Part shown: positions 1-7,175 of the stretch, in pieces
How the letters are laid out: each line of letters begins with the position of its first letter
Numbering within the stretch: the stretch's first letter is position 1
Source of the DNA: Pseudomonas sp. KK4
Lineage (GTDB): Bacteria > Pseudomonadota > Gammaproteobacteria > Pseudomonadales > Pseudomonadaceae
NCBI RefSeq assembly: GCF_001984065.1
Contig: NZ_LYVP01000040.1
Location: 1-47,221 of the forward strand
DNA length: 47,221 nucleotides
Direction of reading: 5' to 3'
Translations under genes and position numbers: made by a program
The notes under the pieces: model-generated
Told to the model about the DNA's origin: nothing
Seen by the model: only the letters and a program-made list of their open reading frames with translations
The model's database searches: none

Positions 1-30
1 CATTGAACACATCTGCTCACTGTTAAGCCG

Positions 31-57
31 CCTTCGCGAGCAAGCCCGCTCCCACAA
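31..57. repeat. REP element (single copy at left edge)
   Basis: A Pseudomonas REP palindrome with the core CTTCGCGAGCAAGCCCGCTCCCAC, the same family as the pair at 3318-3405. It lies just downstream of the minus-strand regulator gene. A partner copy may lie outside the window. Confidence 0.8.
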
Positions 58-77
58 GTGGATCCTCGGCGTGGCGA

Positions 78-1064
78 CTAGCGTGGCGACGGGGTCACGC
101 CGAACCGCGAGCGGTAATCACTCGGCGCCAACCCGGTGATTTTCTTGAACGTGGAGCGAAACGCACTCGGGTCCTGATAGCCCACGGTCCAGGCAATGTG
201 ATCGATGGTGCCGTTGGTGAACTCGAGCATTTCCCGCGCCTTGCCCACCCGCAGGTGCTGGCAGTATTCGGTGGGCTTGAGCCCGGTCGCCGCGCGGAAG
301 CGGCGCAGGAATGTGCGCTCCTCCAGCCCTGCGCGCTCGGCCATGGCCGTCAGCGACACGTCGGTGGCGCCGGTGCTTTGCAGCCAGTGCTGCACTTTGA
401 GAATCGATGCATCGCCGTGACTGAGGATCGGCGCAAAGTTGCTGCCGCACTCGCTGGCACTGTCGCTGTGCTCCACCACCAGAAAACGCGCCGTGCCGGT
501 GGCAATGCTCGGCCCCAACAGGCGATCGACCATGCGCAGGCCCAATTCGGACCAGGCCATCAGCCCGGCGGTGGTGATCAGGTCGCCGTCATCGACGATG
601 GGCGTATCGGCCTTGAGCTTGATCGCCGGGTAACGCTCGGCGAACGTCTTGGCCGAGGTCCAATGGGTCGTGGCGCTACGGCCATCGAGCAACCCGCTTT
701 CGGCCATCAGCAGCGAACCGACGCAAACACCGCCGAGGGTCGCGCCGTTGGCATGTTGATGGCGCAGCCATTGCAGCAGTGCCTTGGGTGCCTGGCCTTC
801 GGTGAACCCGGCAATTGACGGCGGAATCAACACCGCGACCATTGCGCCTTGCGCCCCAGGATGACTGTCGAAGATGCGCGTGGGCGACTGCTCGCCCTCG
901 ACTTGCCAATGGCTGACGCGCAGCAACGGCAACTGCACCGCCTGATGATCGGCAGCGATCCGGTTGGCCACCCCGAACAGGTCGGTCAAGCCATGCACCG
1001 CCGCCATTTGCGCGCCGGGATAGATCAACACGCCCAGTTCGACGATTGCCCTTTGTGCGTCCAT
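78..1064 (-). CDS. GlxA-family AraC-type transcriptional regulator (DJ-1/PfpI domain + HTH)
   Basis: A 328-residue two-domain regulator. Residues about 7-175 form a DJ-1/PfpI-like (class I glutamine amidotransferase-like) domain with the nucleophile-elbow-like stretch GGVCVGSLLMAESGLL. Residues about 225-320 form an AraC-type double helix-turn-helix, containing FLRRFRAATGLKPTEYCQ and the closing AFRSTFKKITGLAPSDYR. Members of this family usually sense a small metabolite through the N-terminal domain and activate a neighbouring catabolic gene; the ligand here is unknown. I chose ATG 1064 (MDAQRAIVELGV) because homology begins there and the upstream extension is out of character. The gene is divergent from a cysteine hydrolase, its likely target, and its start codon overlaps the first of two direct repeats (1063-1098) that could be its operator. 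Confidence 0.93.
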   Translation of the reverse strand: MDAQRAIVELGVLIYPGAQMAAVHGLTDLFGVANRIAADHQAVQLPLLRVSHWQVEGEQSPTRIFDSHPGAQGAMVAVLIPPSIAGFTEGQAPKALLQWLRHQHANGATLGGVCVGSLLMAESGLLDGRSATTHWTSAKTFAERYPAIKLKADTPIVDDGDLITTAGLMAWSELGLRMVDRLLGPSIATGTARFLVVEHSDSASECGSNFAPILSHGDASILKVQHWLQSTGATDVSLTAMAERAGLEERTFLRRFRAATGLKPTEYCQHLRVGKAREMLEFTNGTIDHIAWTVGYQDPSAFRSTFKKITGLAPSDYRSRFGVTPSPR

Positions 1065-1098
1065 TGTCAGTTTTGCCCCTTCTATTGTCGGTGCGGCC
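1063..1098. promoter_or_regulatory. Candidate AraC-type operator: two direct repeats 21 bp apart
   Basis: ATTGTCAGTTTTGCC (1063-1077) and ATTGTCGGTGCGGCC (1084-1098) match at 11 of 15 positions and start exactly 21 bp apart, two helical turns. This is the usual geometry of AraC-family direct-repeat sites. The left repeat overlaps the regulator's start codon. An inverted pair GGTGCG/CGCACC (1090-1095, 1112-1117) lies beside it. The function is inferred from layout only. Confidence 0.45.
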
Positions 1099-1165
1099 AA
1101 TCCCCGAAGGACGCACCAGCGCCAATACTTCATTCCACACCAAACAACACTTCGAGGGAACAGTC

Positions 1166-1714
1166 ATGGCCAAGCAAGCACTCATCGTAGTCGATATCCA
1201 GAACGACTATTTCCCACAGGGCAAGTGGCCGCTGGTCGGCGCCGATGCCGCTGCAGACAATGCAGTCCGTCTGCTCAAGTCGTTCCGCGAAGCCGGTGAC
1301 TCGGTGGTGCACATCCGCCACGAGTTCACCTCCCACGACGCCCCGTTTTTCACCCCTGGCTCCGAAGGCGCCAAGCTGCACCCCAAAGTCCTCAACCAGG
1401 GCAACGAGCCAGTGGTGCTCAAGCACTTCGTCAACTCGTTCCGCGAAACCGAACTGCAGTCGATCCTCGACGAACAGGGCATCAAGGAGTTGGTGGTGGT
1501 CGGCAGCATGAGCCACATGTGCGTCGACGGCATCACCCGCGCCGCCAACGACCTGGGCTATAGCGTCACGGTGATCCACGACGCCTGTGCCTCGCGCGAT
1601 CTGGAGTTCAACGGGGTGACCGTGCCGGCGGCGCATGTGCATGCGGCATTCATGTCGGCTCTGGGGTTCGCCTATGCCAAGGTGATCTCTACGGATGAAT
1701 TTCTGACTGCGTAA
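1166..1714 (+). CDS. Isochorismatase-family cysteine hydrolase
   Basis: A 182-residue single-domain hydrolase of the isochorismatase/nicotinamidase superfamily. The catalytic triad is readable as Asp10 (VVDIQNDYF), Lys86 (VLKHFVNSF) and Cys119 (SHMCVDGITRAA). Family members cleave amides, carbamoyl compounds or isochorismate; the substrate cannot be told from sequence. The start is ATG 1166, preceded by a GAGGGA ribosome-binding site at 1153-1158; the longer open frame to 1046 runs through the divergent promoter region and is not coding. It is divergent from the GlxA-type regulator, suggesting regulator-controlled breakdown of an amide or urea-like compound. A strong terminator follows at 1738-1781. 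Confidence 0.94.
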   Translation: MAKQALIVVDIQNDYFPQGKWPLVGADAAADNAVRLLKSFREAGDSVVHIRHEFTSHDAPFFTPGSEGAKLHPKVLNQGNEPVVLKHFVNSFRETELQSILDEQGIKELVVVGSMSHMCVDGITRAANDLGYSVTVIHDACASRDLEFNGVTVPAAHVHAAFMSALGFAYAKVISTDEFLTA

Positions 1715-1737
1715 CTCGCTCTCGCCGGAGCATGGCT

Positions 1738-1781
1738 CGCCCGCGATGGGGTCCCTGGGGATCGCCATCGCGGGCGTTTTT
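1738..1781 (+). terminator. Rho-independent terminator after the hydrolase gene
   Basis: A perfect 12-bp stem, CGCCCGCGATGG (1738-1749) with CCATCGCGGGCG (1765-1776), is followed by TTTTT. It separates the hydrolase gene from the yjf operon. Confidence 0.9.
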
Positions 1782-1795
1782 GTGTGTCCAAAAAT

Positions 1796-1858
1796 CTCAC
1801 GCGTGAGTCATTGTGAGTTGCAAAAATTGGCTGTACTGTTTCCCCGCGTGAGTTTCAC
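1796..1858 (+). promoter_or_regulatory. Upstream region of the yjf operon: palindromes and a weak promoter
   Basis: A perfect 12-bp palindrome CTCACGCGTGAG lies at 1796-1807. A second inverted repeat, GTGAGTTTCAC, lies at 1848-1858 and shares the GCGTGAGT half with the first. Between them TTGTGA (1811-1816) and TACTGT (1834-1839) are spaced 17 bp, a weak sigma-70-like pair. The palindromes flank that promoter as an operator pair would. No regulator can be named. Confidence 0.4.
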
Positions 1859-1873
1859 AACGGGGTCGGCACC

Positions 1874-2572
1874 ATGAAAAACAGCTCTCCACCAGGTTCG
1901 TCCGCCGGGCTTGAAAACCCAACGGCAAGCCGCAAGGCAGAGCGCTCGAAACCGTCGACGAAAAAGCCGTCGAGCTTTTACATGAAGCAGATGCGCGCAG
2001 GCCTTGCGGCGGCCGGTTATGTGAAACACGAGACTTGGGTGCTTCCCGAAAACCGAAGCCTGCTCAAGCAGATGGAGCAACAGCTACGCCAACCGATTCT
2101 GGCTGGCTCATTCATGTCGGAGAATTACATGAGCGCAGGTAACAACTGGACCATCGATCGCCTGTTCACCGCCCTTCGGGCGCTGGACGAAGTGGTGTCG
2201 CAAGAAATCACCCTTTCCCTCGTTCAAGGCTCCGAATCCAGCATCAAGCTGGAGATGAACGAGTTCGGCGGCCTGCCGATCTACGTCGCCGTAGTCGGCG
2301 AGCAAATCATCGTCGACACCGTACTGGTCGACATCGACTCGATCAGCGATGTAGGCGCCTTCAACGACGCGGTGCTGCGCAGCCGTGAGCTGTTCCCCCT
2401 GTCCTCGATCGGCATCGAATCCATGCCCAACGGGCAGACCGTCTACAACATGTTCGGCGCGCTGAGCTCCGATTCGAGCCTGACCAACGTGGTCACCGAG
2501 ATCAAAACCCTGGTCGACAATGTGCATCGCGCCAGCGAAGCCTTCGAACACTTCTTCAAGTCATCCACTTAA
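1874..2572 (+). CDS. yjfI: DUF2170 family protein YjfI
   Basis: A 232-residue soluble protein of the YjfI/DUF2170 family, first gene of a six-gene operon with the same content and order as E. coli yjfIJKLMC. The first ~35 residues are Ser/Pro/Lys-rich and probably disordered (SKPSTKKPSSFYMKQMRAGL follows). The DUF2170-like body runs from about residue 75 to the end and has no signal peptide or membrane segment. The molecular function is unknown. Its fixed position beside a PspA-type protein suggests a partner or regulator of that protein; this is inference. The start is the ATG at 1874, 27 bp upstream of yjfJ at its other end. Nothing in the sequence suggests damage or recent transfer. Confidence 0.88.
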   Translation: MKNSSPPGSSAGLENPTASRKAERSKPSTKKPSSFYMKQMRAGLAAAGYVKHETWVLPENRSLLKQMEQQLRQPILAGSFMSENYMSAGNNWTIDRLFTALRALDEVVSQEITLSLVQGSESSIKLEMNEFGGLPIYVAVVGEQIIVDTVLVDIDSISDVGAFNDAVLRSRELFPLSSIGIESMPNGQTVYNMFGALSSDSSLTNVVTEIKTLVDNVHRASEAFEHFFKSST

Positions 2573-2599
2573 AAGCCATTCGCAAACAGGGAATATCCA

Positions 2600-3298
2600 A
2601 TGACTCAGTCCATCTGGAGCAAGTTGTTCACCGCATTGCGCGGCGGCGCCAGCGAAGTCGGCGAAGCCATCGTCGACCAGCAGGCCCTGCGCATCCTCGA
2701 CCAGGAAATCCGCGAAGCCGACAGCGCCCTGGCCAGCGCCCGGCGCGAGTTGGTCACCATCATGGCCAAGCACAAACTGTCGGCTGACCGGGTGAGCGAG
2801 TACAACGCCAAGATCAAGGACCTGGAATCCAAGGCCATGGCCGCGATCCAGGCCAAGCGCGAAGACTTGGCGCTGGAAGTGGCCGAAGCGATTTCGACCC
2901 TGACCAATGAGCTGGATGTCGAGCAAAAGCAGGCCGCCGAATTCGGCACCTATGCCGACAACATGCGTAAGGACATCAACAAGGCCGAAGCGCGCATCAA
3001 GAGCCTGCGCCAGCAAGTGGACATGGCCAAGGCCCGTGAGAGCGTGCAGAAAGCCCAGGTCAGCGCATCGATCGCCAGTGGCGGCGCCAACGGCAAGCTG
3101 GAAACCGCGGTCGGCACCCTCAATCGCCTGCAGGCCAAGCAACAGCAACGCGCGGCCGAGCTCAGCGCCCAGGAAGAACTGGCCGAGGCTTCGACCGGTA
3201 ACGATCTGGAGCGCAAGCTGCGCGAGGCCGGCATCACGCCGGATGCGGGCAGCGCCAACGCCATTCTCGAGCGCCTGAAGAAACAGTCGGCCGAGTAA
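2600..3298 (+). CDS. yjfJ: PspA/IM30 family protein YjfJ
   Basis: A 232-residue PspA/IM30 (Vipp1-like) coiled-coil protein. Nearly the whole chain is predicted helix with heptad-like Ala/Leu spacing: an N-terminal amphipathic start (IWSKLFTALRGG), long coiled-coil hairpin helices through about residue 190, and a C-terminal helix ending LKKQSAE. Proteins of this superfamily bind stressed inner membranes and polymerise into ESCRT-III-like assemblies. This paralogue differs from the classical pspABC operon because its neighbours are the yjf genes, and no pspF/pspB/pspC is nearby. The ribosome-binding site AGGGA is close to ATG 2600. The following 245-bp gap before yjfK contains a REPIN. Confidence 0.94.
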   Translation: MTQSIWSKLFTALRGGASEVGEAIVDQQALRILDQEIREADSALASARRELVTIMAKHKLSADRVSEYNAKIKDLESKAMAAIQAKREDLALEVAEAISTLTNELDVEQKQAAEFGTYADNMRKDINKAEARIKSLRQQVDMAKARESVQKAQVSASIASGGANGKLETAVGTLNRLQAKQQQRAAELSAQEELAEASTGNDLERKLREAGITPDAGSANAILERLKKQSAE

Positions 3299-3317
3299 CT
3301 GAGCGAGACGCCGAACC

Positions 3318-3405
3318 TGTGACAGCGGGCTTGCTCGCGAAAGCGGTGTGTCAGCACGATGGAATCAACTGACGCTACGACTTCGCGAGCGAGCCCGCTC
3401 CCACA
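3318..3405. repeat. REPIN: inverted pair of REP elements within the yjf operon
   Basis: TGTGACAGCGGGCTTGCTCGCGAA (3318-3341) is followed by its near-perfect inverse, TTCGCGAGCGAGCCCGCTCCCACA (3382-3405), about 40 bp away. As RNA the unit would fold into one long hairpin. It lies between yjfJ and yjfK, both on the plus strand. No RAYT transposase gene is in the window. Confidence 0.9.
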
Positions 3406-3542
3406 TTGAAAGCGCGCAAATGGCGGTTGTTCGATCGAGATCAAGGATGGACGCCCTCAAGGGCCGGCGGCCACTGTGGTGACGCGGCTCTGTGGCGGGC
3501 AAACTTGCGTGCATCACCTCTACTCCCCTCAAGGAAGTCTTC

Positions 3543-4223
3543 ATGGGATGGTTTAAAAAGTTTATGGGGCTTGAAGCCCCGAACTCGGACTCCAAGTGGA
3601 TCGCCACTGACAATGCGCCACTGAATGAGCCGCCTGCCGGGCCGCTGGGGCTGGCATTCGGTAAGGGCGTGATGTTCGATTCCACGCTGAAATTGCTGCT
3701 CGACGGCAAAACCAGCCTGGTCATCCCAGACTCGCAGCCGATCTGGAGCGCCGGCACCATCGAGCTCGGCCAATCGAACTGGCTGTCGCGTTTTTACCTG
3801 AACGACGAAGACCATTGGCTGCAGGTCCACACCAGCGGTGACATTGCCGGGCAGGTCGAGTCGGTGATCCTGTTCAATTACCTCGACTACATCACCATCA
3901 ACAGTGAGGCGGAACTGCGCCGTCTGGCCGGCCCCGACAGCCTGATCGGGTTGCCGACCTACACCCATAACGGCGTCGAATACAGCCGCGAATGGGGCAC
4001 CGAGGCCGGCCAGACGGAACTGGTGGCGCTGAGCGAACACTTGAGCAACCCGGATGAGACTTACCGTATCGAGCACCATTCGATGCTCTACGCCCGGGAA
4101 ACGGGCCTGACCGATCGCCGGGAATTTCTGCTGTTTTCCGTGGAAGAAGACGCTGAAGGCACCATCAGCCTGAGTACGTCACTGGGCATTTCGCTCTACA
4201 CCACCGACCTGACCATTTGTTAA
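3543..4223 (+). CDS. yjfK: DUF2491 family protein YjfK
   Basis: A 226-residue protein of the YjfK/DUF2491 family. It starts MGWFKKFMGLEAPNS at ATG 3543; a longer open frame to 3492 has no support, and the preceding AAGGAAG is a good ribosome-binding site. The sequence is rich in beta-strand-like stretches (WLSRFYLNDEDHWLQVHTSG), with no signal peptide or transmembrane helix. The biochemical role is unknown. It is the third gene of the yjf operon, with yjfL 15 bp downstream, so YjfK, YjfL and YjfM are probably translated from one message. The REPIN upstream could lower or stabilise this part of the mRNA relative to yjfIJ. Confidence 0.88.
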   Translation: MGWFKKFMGLEAPNSDSKWIATDNAPLNEPPAGPLGLAFGKGVMFDSTLKLLLDGKTSLVIPDSQPIWSAGTIELGQSNWLSRFYLNDEDHWLQVHTSGDIAGQVESVILFNYLDYITINSEAELRRLAGPDSLIGLPTYTHNGVEYSREWGTEAGQTELVALSEHLSNPDETYRIEHHSMLYARETGLTDRREFLLFSVEEDAEGTISLSTSLGISLYTTDLTIC

Positions 4224-4238
4224 ACAGGAAGTTGATCC

Positions 4239-4667
4239 ATGCTTGAAGCACTCTCCATCTCCCTGAACAAAGCCGCCGTACTCGGATTTGTTTTGTACAT
4301 TGTCGGTGCGGCCGTCTTGTTCGCACTGTTCCAGTTCATCTACACCCGGCTTACACCGCACAAGGAATTCGAGCTGATCCGCGCCGGCAATGTGGCTGCC
4401 GCGATTGCGCTGGGTGGCGCGATCGTCGGTTTTGCGATTCCGGCGAGCAATGTCATCGCCTACTCGATCAACATCCTGGACTTCGTCGTGTGGGCAGTGA
4501 TCGCCGCCTTCGTCCAGCTGCTGGCGTTCCTGATGACCAGCCTGGTGCTCAAGGGCGCGTCGCTACGCATTCAAAACGGTGAAATCGCCGCAGGTATCTA
4601 TGTGGCGGCAGTGGCCATCAGCGTCGGCATGTTGAACGCCGCGTGCATGACCCCTTCCCAGAACTGA
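4239..4667 (+). CDS. yjfL: DUF350 family inner-membrane protein YjfL
   Basis: A 142-residue integral membrane protein of the DUF350 family with four hydrophobic segments, at about residues 12-35, 52-74, 82-106 and 114-136. DUF350 proteins often occur as pairs of two-helix repeats, and the two halves here have similar layouts (GGAIVGFAIPASN against AAGIYVAAVAISVG). They are commonly encoded next to glutathionylspermidine-synthase-like ATP-grasp genes, as here. The function is unproven; a membrane scaffold or small channel for the YjfJ/YjfC system is a guess. Spacing to yjfM is 16 bp. Confidence 0.9.
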   Translation: MLEALSISLNKAAVLGFVLYIVGAAVLFALFQFIYTRLTPHKEFELIRAGNVAAAIALGGAIVGFAIPASNVIAYSINILDFVVWAVIAAFVQLLAFLMTSLVLKGASLRIQNGEIAAGIYVAAVAISVGMLNAACMTPSQN

Positions 4668-4683
4668 GCCCGCGGAGATCCGG

Positions 4684-5394
4684 ATGAAACGAAGCAAGTA
4701 CGTACAGCTCTCGCTGGCCGCGTCGGTCGCCATGGCGATCTCGGGCTGTGGGCCAACGGAAAAAACCTACGCGGTGCAGAAGAAGTACAACTTCCAGTCC
4801 GTTCAGCAGTGCGCCGACGAAAAACTGCCGGTCGATGTTTGCTCGGACGCCTACATGACCGCCCTGGCCGAGCATCGCCGAATCGCACCGGTGTACGACA
4901 ACCAGGCCGATTGCGATGCCGACTTCGTCGCCGACTGGTGCCAGCAGGATTCTGCCGGCAAGTTTGTGCCGAGACTGGGCGGCTTTGAGTTGACCGCCGA
5001 TGGCCAGGTCACTCAGTCCCAGGTGGACGCTGCGCGGGCGCAATTGCCAGCCTCGGAAGCCAATAATGGCGGTTCGGGGTTCTCGACCGGCAGCCTGCTG
5101 ACCGGTTTGCTGATCGGCAACATGCTGAGCAATAACCGCAACAGCTACTACTCCGAGCCGGTGTACCGCTATCGCGATGATCGCGGCAGCTACGGCTCCT
5201 CGACGCTCAGCCAGCGCATCTCCAAAGGCACGACCTTTACCCGGTCCAACCAGGCGAAATACGGCAGCGGCTACAGCACTGCGTCGACCCGTTCAACCAG
5301 CAAACCGATTTCAGTGGCCTCCTCCACTTCCCGTGGCGGCTTTGGCAGCAAGGCCAGTGCCCGCAGCGGCTGGGGCGGCGGTTCGAGCAGTTAA
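4684..5394 (+). CDS. yjfM: DUF1190 family lipoprotein YjfM
   Basis: A 236-residue exported protein. The N-terminus MKRSKYVQLSLAASVAMA is a signal peptide ending in the lipobox-like ISG|C, with Cys22 the probable lipidation site. The DUF1190 region follows (about 30-150), with several cysteines (QQCADEKLPVDVC, QADCDADFVADWCQQ) that could form disulfides. Residues about 155-236 are Ser/Gly/Arg/Tyr-rich and low complexity, ending GWGGGSSS. Its location is probably the periplasmic face of a membrane. It is the only clearly exported product of the operon and would link the cytoplasmic enzymes to the envelope. yjfC starts 12 bp after its stop. Confidence 0.88.
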   Translation: MKRSKYVQLSLAASVAMAISGCGPTEKTYAVQKKYNFQSVQQCADEKLPVDVCSDAYMTALAEHRRIAPVYDNQADCDADFVADWCQQDSAGKFVPRLGGFELTADGQVTQSQVDAARAQLPASEANNGGSGFSTGSLLTGLLIGNMLSNNRNSYYSEPVYRYRDDRGSYGSSTLSQRISKGTTFTRSNQAKYGSGYSTASTRSTSKPISVASSTSRGGFGSKASARSGWGGGSSS

Positions 5395-5406
5395 GGAAAC
5401 ACGGCC

Positions 5407-6564
5407 ATGAAGAAAATCCACTGCGCGGAACGGCATGACTGGAAACAGACGGCCGACAGCCTCGGCTTTCTGTTTCACACCATCGACGATGAGCCCTATT
5501 GGGACGAGAGCGCGTACTACCAGTTCACGCTCAAGCAGATCGAGAACGATCTCGAAGACCCGACCACCGAGATCCATGACATGTGCATGGACCTGGTGGC
5601 CCGCGTGGTACAGAGCGAAGAGTTGCTGGAGCGCCTGAGCATTCCTGCGCCGTTCTACGACCTGATCCGTACCTCGTGGCTCGAAGGTCATCCGCATCTG
5701 TACGGACGCATGGATTTCTCCTACAACGGCACCGGCCCCGCCAAGCTGTTGGAGCTGAACTACGACACACCCACCAGTCTGTACGAAGCGGCGGCCTTTC
5801 AATGGGGCTGGCTGGAGCAATGCATCGAGCGCGGCTTGCTGCCCAAGGAGGCCGATCAGTTCAACAGCATCGATACCAAACTGCATCAGGCTTTCGCGCA
5901 ACTGCAGCTCAAACAGCCCTTTTACTTCGCGTCGATGAAAGACTCGGTCGAAGACAAAGGCACTACTGATTACTTGCGTCTGATCGCGGAAAAAGTCGGC
6001 ATCGAATCTCGGCACATCGATATCGAAGACATCGGGCTCACCAGCGATGGACGCTTCGTAGACCTCGAAGATCGCTGGATTCCTCACCTGTTCAAGCTGC
6101 ATGCCTGGGAGTTCATCTTCCATGAGCCCTTCGGTACGGCGATCGCCCAGAGTGACACACAGTTTTTCGAGCCCGCGTGGAAATCGGTCATATCCAACAA
6201 GGGCATCCTGCCGCTGCTGTGGGAGTTCAACAAAGGTCACCCGAACCTGCTCGCGGCTCATCTGGATACCGACCCCGGCAAAGCGGTGCCCAAGGGCTGG
6301 GTGCGCAAGCCGTTCTTCTCCCGGGAAGGGGCCAACATCGAATTGCAGACCGCCGACGGGCTGATCGTGAGAGAGGACGGACCGTACACGGATGCGCCGT
6401 TCATCCTGCAGGAGTTCGCGCCGTTGCCGAAGTTCGACGACAGCTACACGCTGATCGGTTCCTGGGTCATCGGCGATCAGGCGGCGGGGATCGGTGTGCG
6501 GGAAGACAACAGCCTGATCACCAAGGATTCAAGCCGGTTTTTGCCGCACCTGATATTGGACTGA
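5407..6564 (+). CDS. yjfC: Glutathionylspermidine synthase-like ATP-grasp protein YjfC
   Basis: A 385-residue ATP-grasp amidoligase of the glutathionylspermidine (GSP) synthase C-terminal-domain family. Motifs include MDFSYNGTGPAKLLELNYDT followed by PTSLYEAAAFQWGWLEQ, and near the end GIGVREDNSLITKDSSRF followed by LPHLILD. E. coli Gsp has an additional N-terminal amidase domain (about 620 residues in total); that domain is missing here, as in E. coli YjfC (about 387 residues). The protein therefore probably makes, but does not cleave, a peptide-amine or peptide-polyamine bond. The actual substrates are unknown and may be a protein rather than glutathione. It is the last gene of the operon and is followed by a bidirectional terminator. 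Confidence 0.92.
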   Translation: MKKIHCAERHDWKQTADSLGFLFHTIDDEPYWDESAYYQFTLKQIENDLEDPTTEIHDMCMDLVARVVQSEELLERLSIPAPFYDLIRTSWLEGHPHLYGRMDFSYNGTGPAKLLELNYDTPTSLYEAAAFQWGWLEQCIERGLLPKEADQFNSIDTKLHQAFAQLQLKQPFYFASMKDSVEDKGTTDYLRLIAEKVGIESRHIDIEDIGLTSDGRFVDLEDRWIPHLFKLHAWEFIFHEPFGTAIAQSDTQFFEPAWKSVISNKGILPLLWEFNKGHPNLLAAHLDTDPGKAVPKGWVRKPFFSREGANIELQTADGLIVREDGPYTDAPFILQEFAPLPKFDDSYTLIGSWVIGDQAAGIGVREDNSLITKDSSRFLPHLILD

Positions 6565-6579
6565 GAAATTCCGGACAAC

Positions 6580-6616
6580 AAAAAGCCCGGCATCCTCAGG
6601 GGATGCCGGGCTTTTT
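6580..6616. terminator. Bidirectional terminator between yjfC and ssb
   Basis: A 16-bp perfect stem: AAAAAGCCCGGCATCC (6580-6595) with GGATGCCGGGCTTTTT (6601-6616), loop TCAGG. A and T tracts lie on both sides, so it can serve both convergent transcripts. Confidence 0.95.
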
Positions 6617-6642
6617 CAGTTCGGCGCTTTCAGTTCGGCGCT
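6615..6642. repeat. 14-bp tandem duplication beside the terminator
   Basis: TTCAGTTCGGCGCT occurs twice in a row (6615-6628 and 6629-6642), just before the ssb stop codon. It looks like a simple local duplication with no obvious role. Confidence 0.8.
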
Positions 6643-6647
6643 ATGGC

Positions 6648-7166
6648 CTAGAACGGGATGTCGTCATCAAAGCTGTCGAAATCCGGAGCCGGCTGCGGAG
6701 CGGCCTGCTGTGGAGCCGGACGCGACTGCTGTGGAGCCGACTGCTGCGGGCGCGGTGCCTGCTGGCGTGGAGCCGGGGCGGACTGCTGGTAGTTGCCCCC
6801 GCCTTGTTGGTCGCCCTGTTGTGGACGGCCGCCCAGCAGTTGCATGGTGCCTTGCATGTCGACCACGATCTCGGTGGTGTAACGCTTGATACCGTCTTTT
6901 TCCCACTCGCGAGTCTGCAGCTTGCCTTCGATGTAGACTTGCGAACCTTTACGCAGGTATTCGCCGGCGATTTCCGCCACTTTGCCGAACATCGACACAC
7001 GGTGCCATTCGGTCTTTTCGACTTTCTGACCGGTTTGCTTGTCGGTCCATTGTTCGCTGGTCGCCAGACTCAGGTTGGTCACGGCGTTGCCGTTCGGCAG
7101 GTAGCGAACTTCAGGATCCTGGCCGCAAGTGCCGACCAATATGACTTTGTTAACCCCACGGGCCAT
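6648..7166 (-). CDS. ssb: Single-stranded DNA-binding protein
   Basis: A 172-residue SSB. The OB-fold occupies residues about 1-110 ([20 protein letters not shown] at the start, [18 protein letters not shown] in the core). It is followed by a Gln/Pro/Ala-rich disordered linker and the acidic tip DDDIPF that docks repair and replication partners. It coats ssDNA as a tetramer during replication, recombination and repair. The start is fixed by GGAGAA upstream of ATG 7166. It lies only 9 bp downstream of the MFS transporter gene, so the two are probably co-transcribed, and uvrA is the divergent neighbour of that pair. In E. coli ssb is directly divergent from uvrA; here a transporter intervenes. 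Confidence 0.98.
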   Translation of the reverse strand: MARGVNKVILVGTCGQDPEVRYLPNGNAVTNLSLATSEQWTDKQTGQKVEKTEWHRVSMFGKVAEIAGEYLRKGSQVYIEGKLQTREWEKDGIKRYTTEIVVDMQGTMQLLGGRPQQGDQQGGGNYQQSAPAPRQQAPRPQQSAPQQSRPAPQQAAPQPAPDFDSFDDDIPF

Positions 7167-7175
7167 TACGTTCTC

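Noticed and set aside
1046..1165. N-terminal extension of the hydrolase open frame
   Set aside because: It runs through the divergent promoter region and has no homology to the family; a good ribosome-binding site supports ATG 1166.
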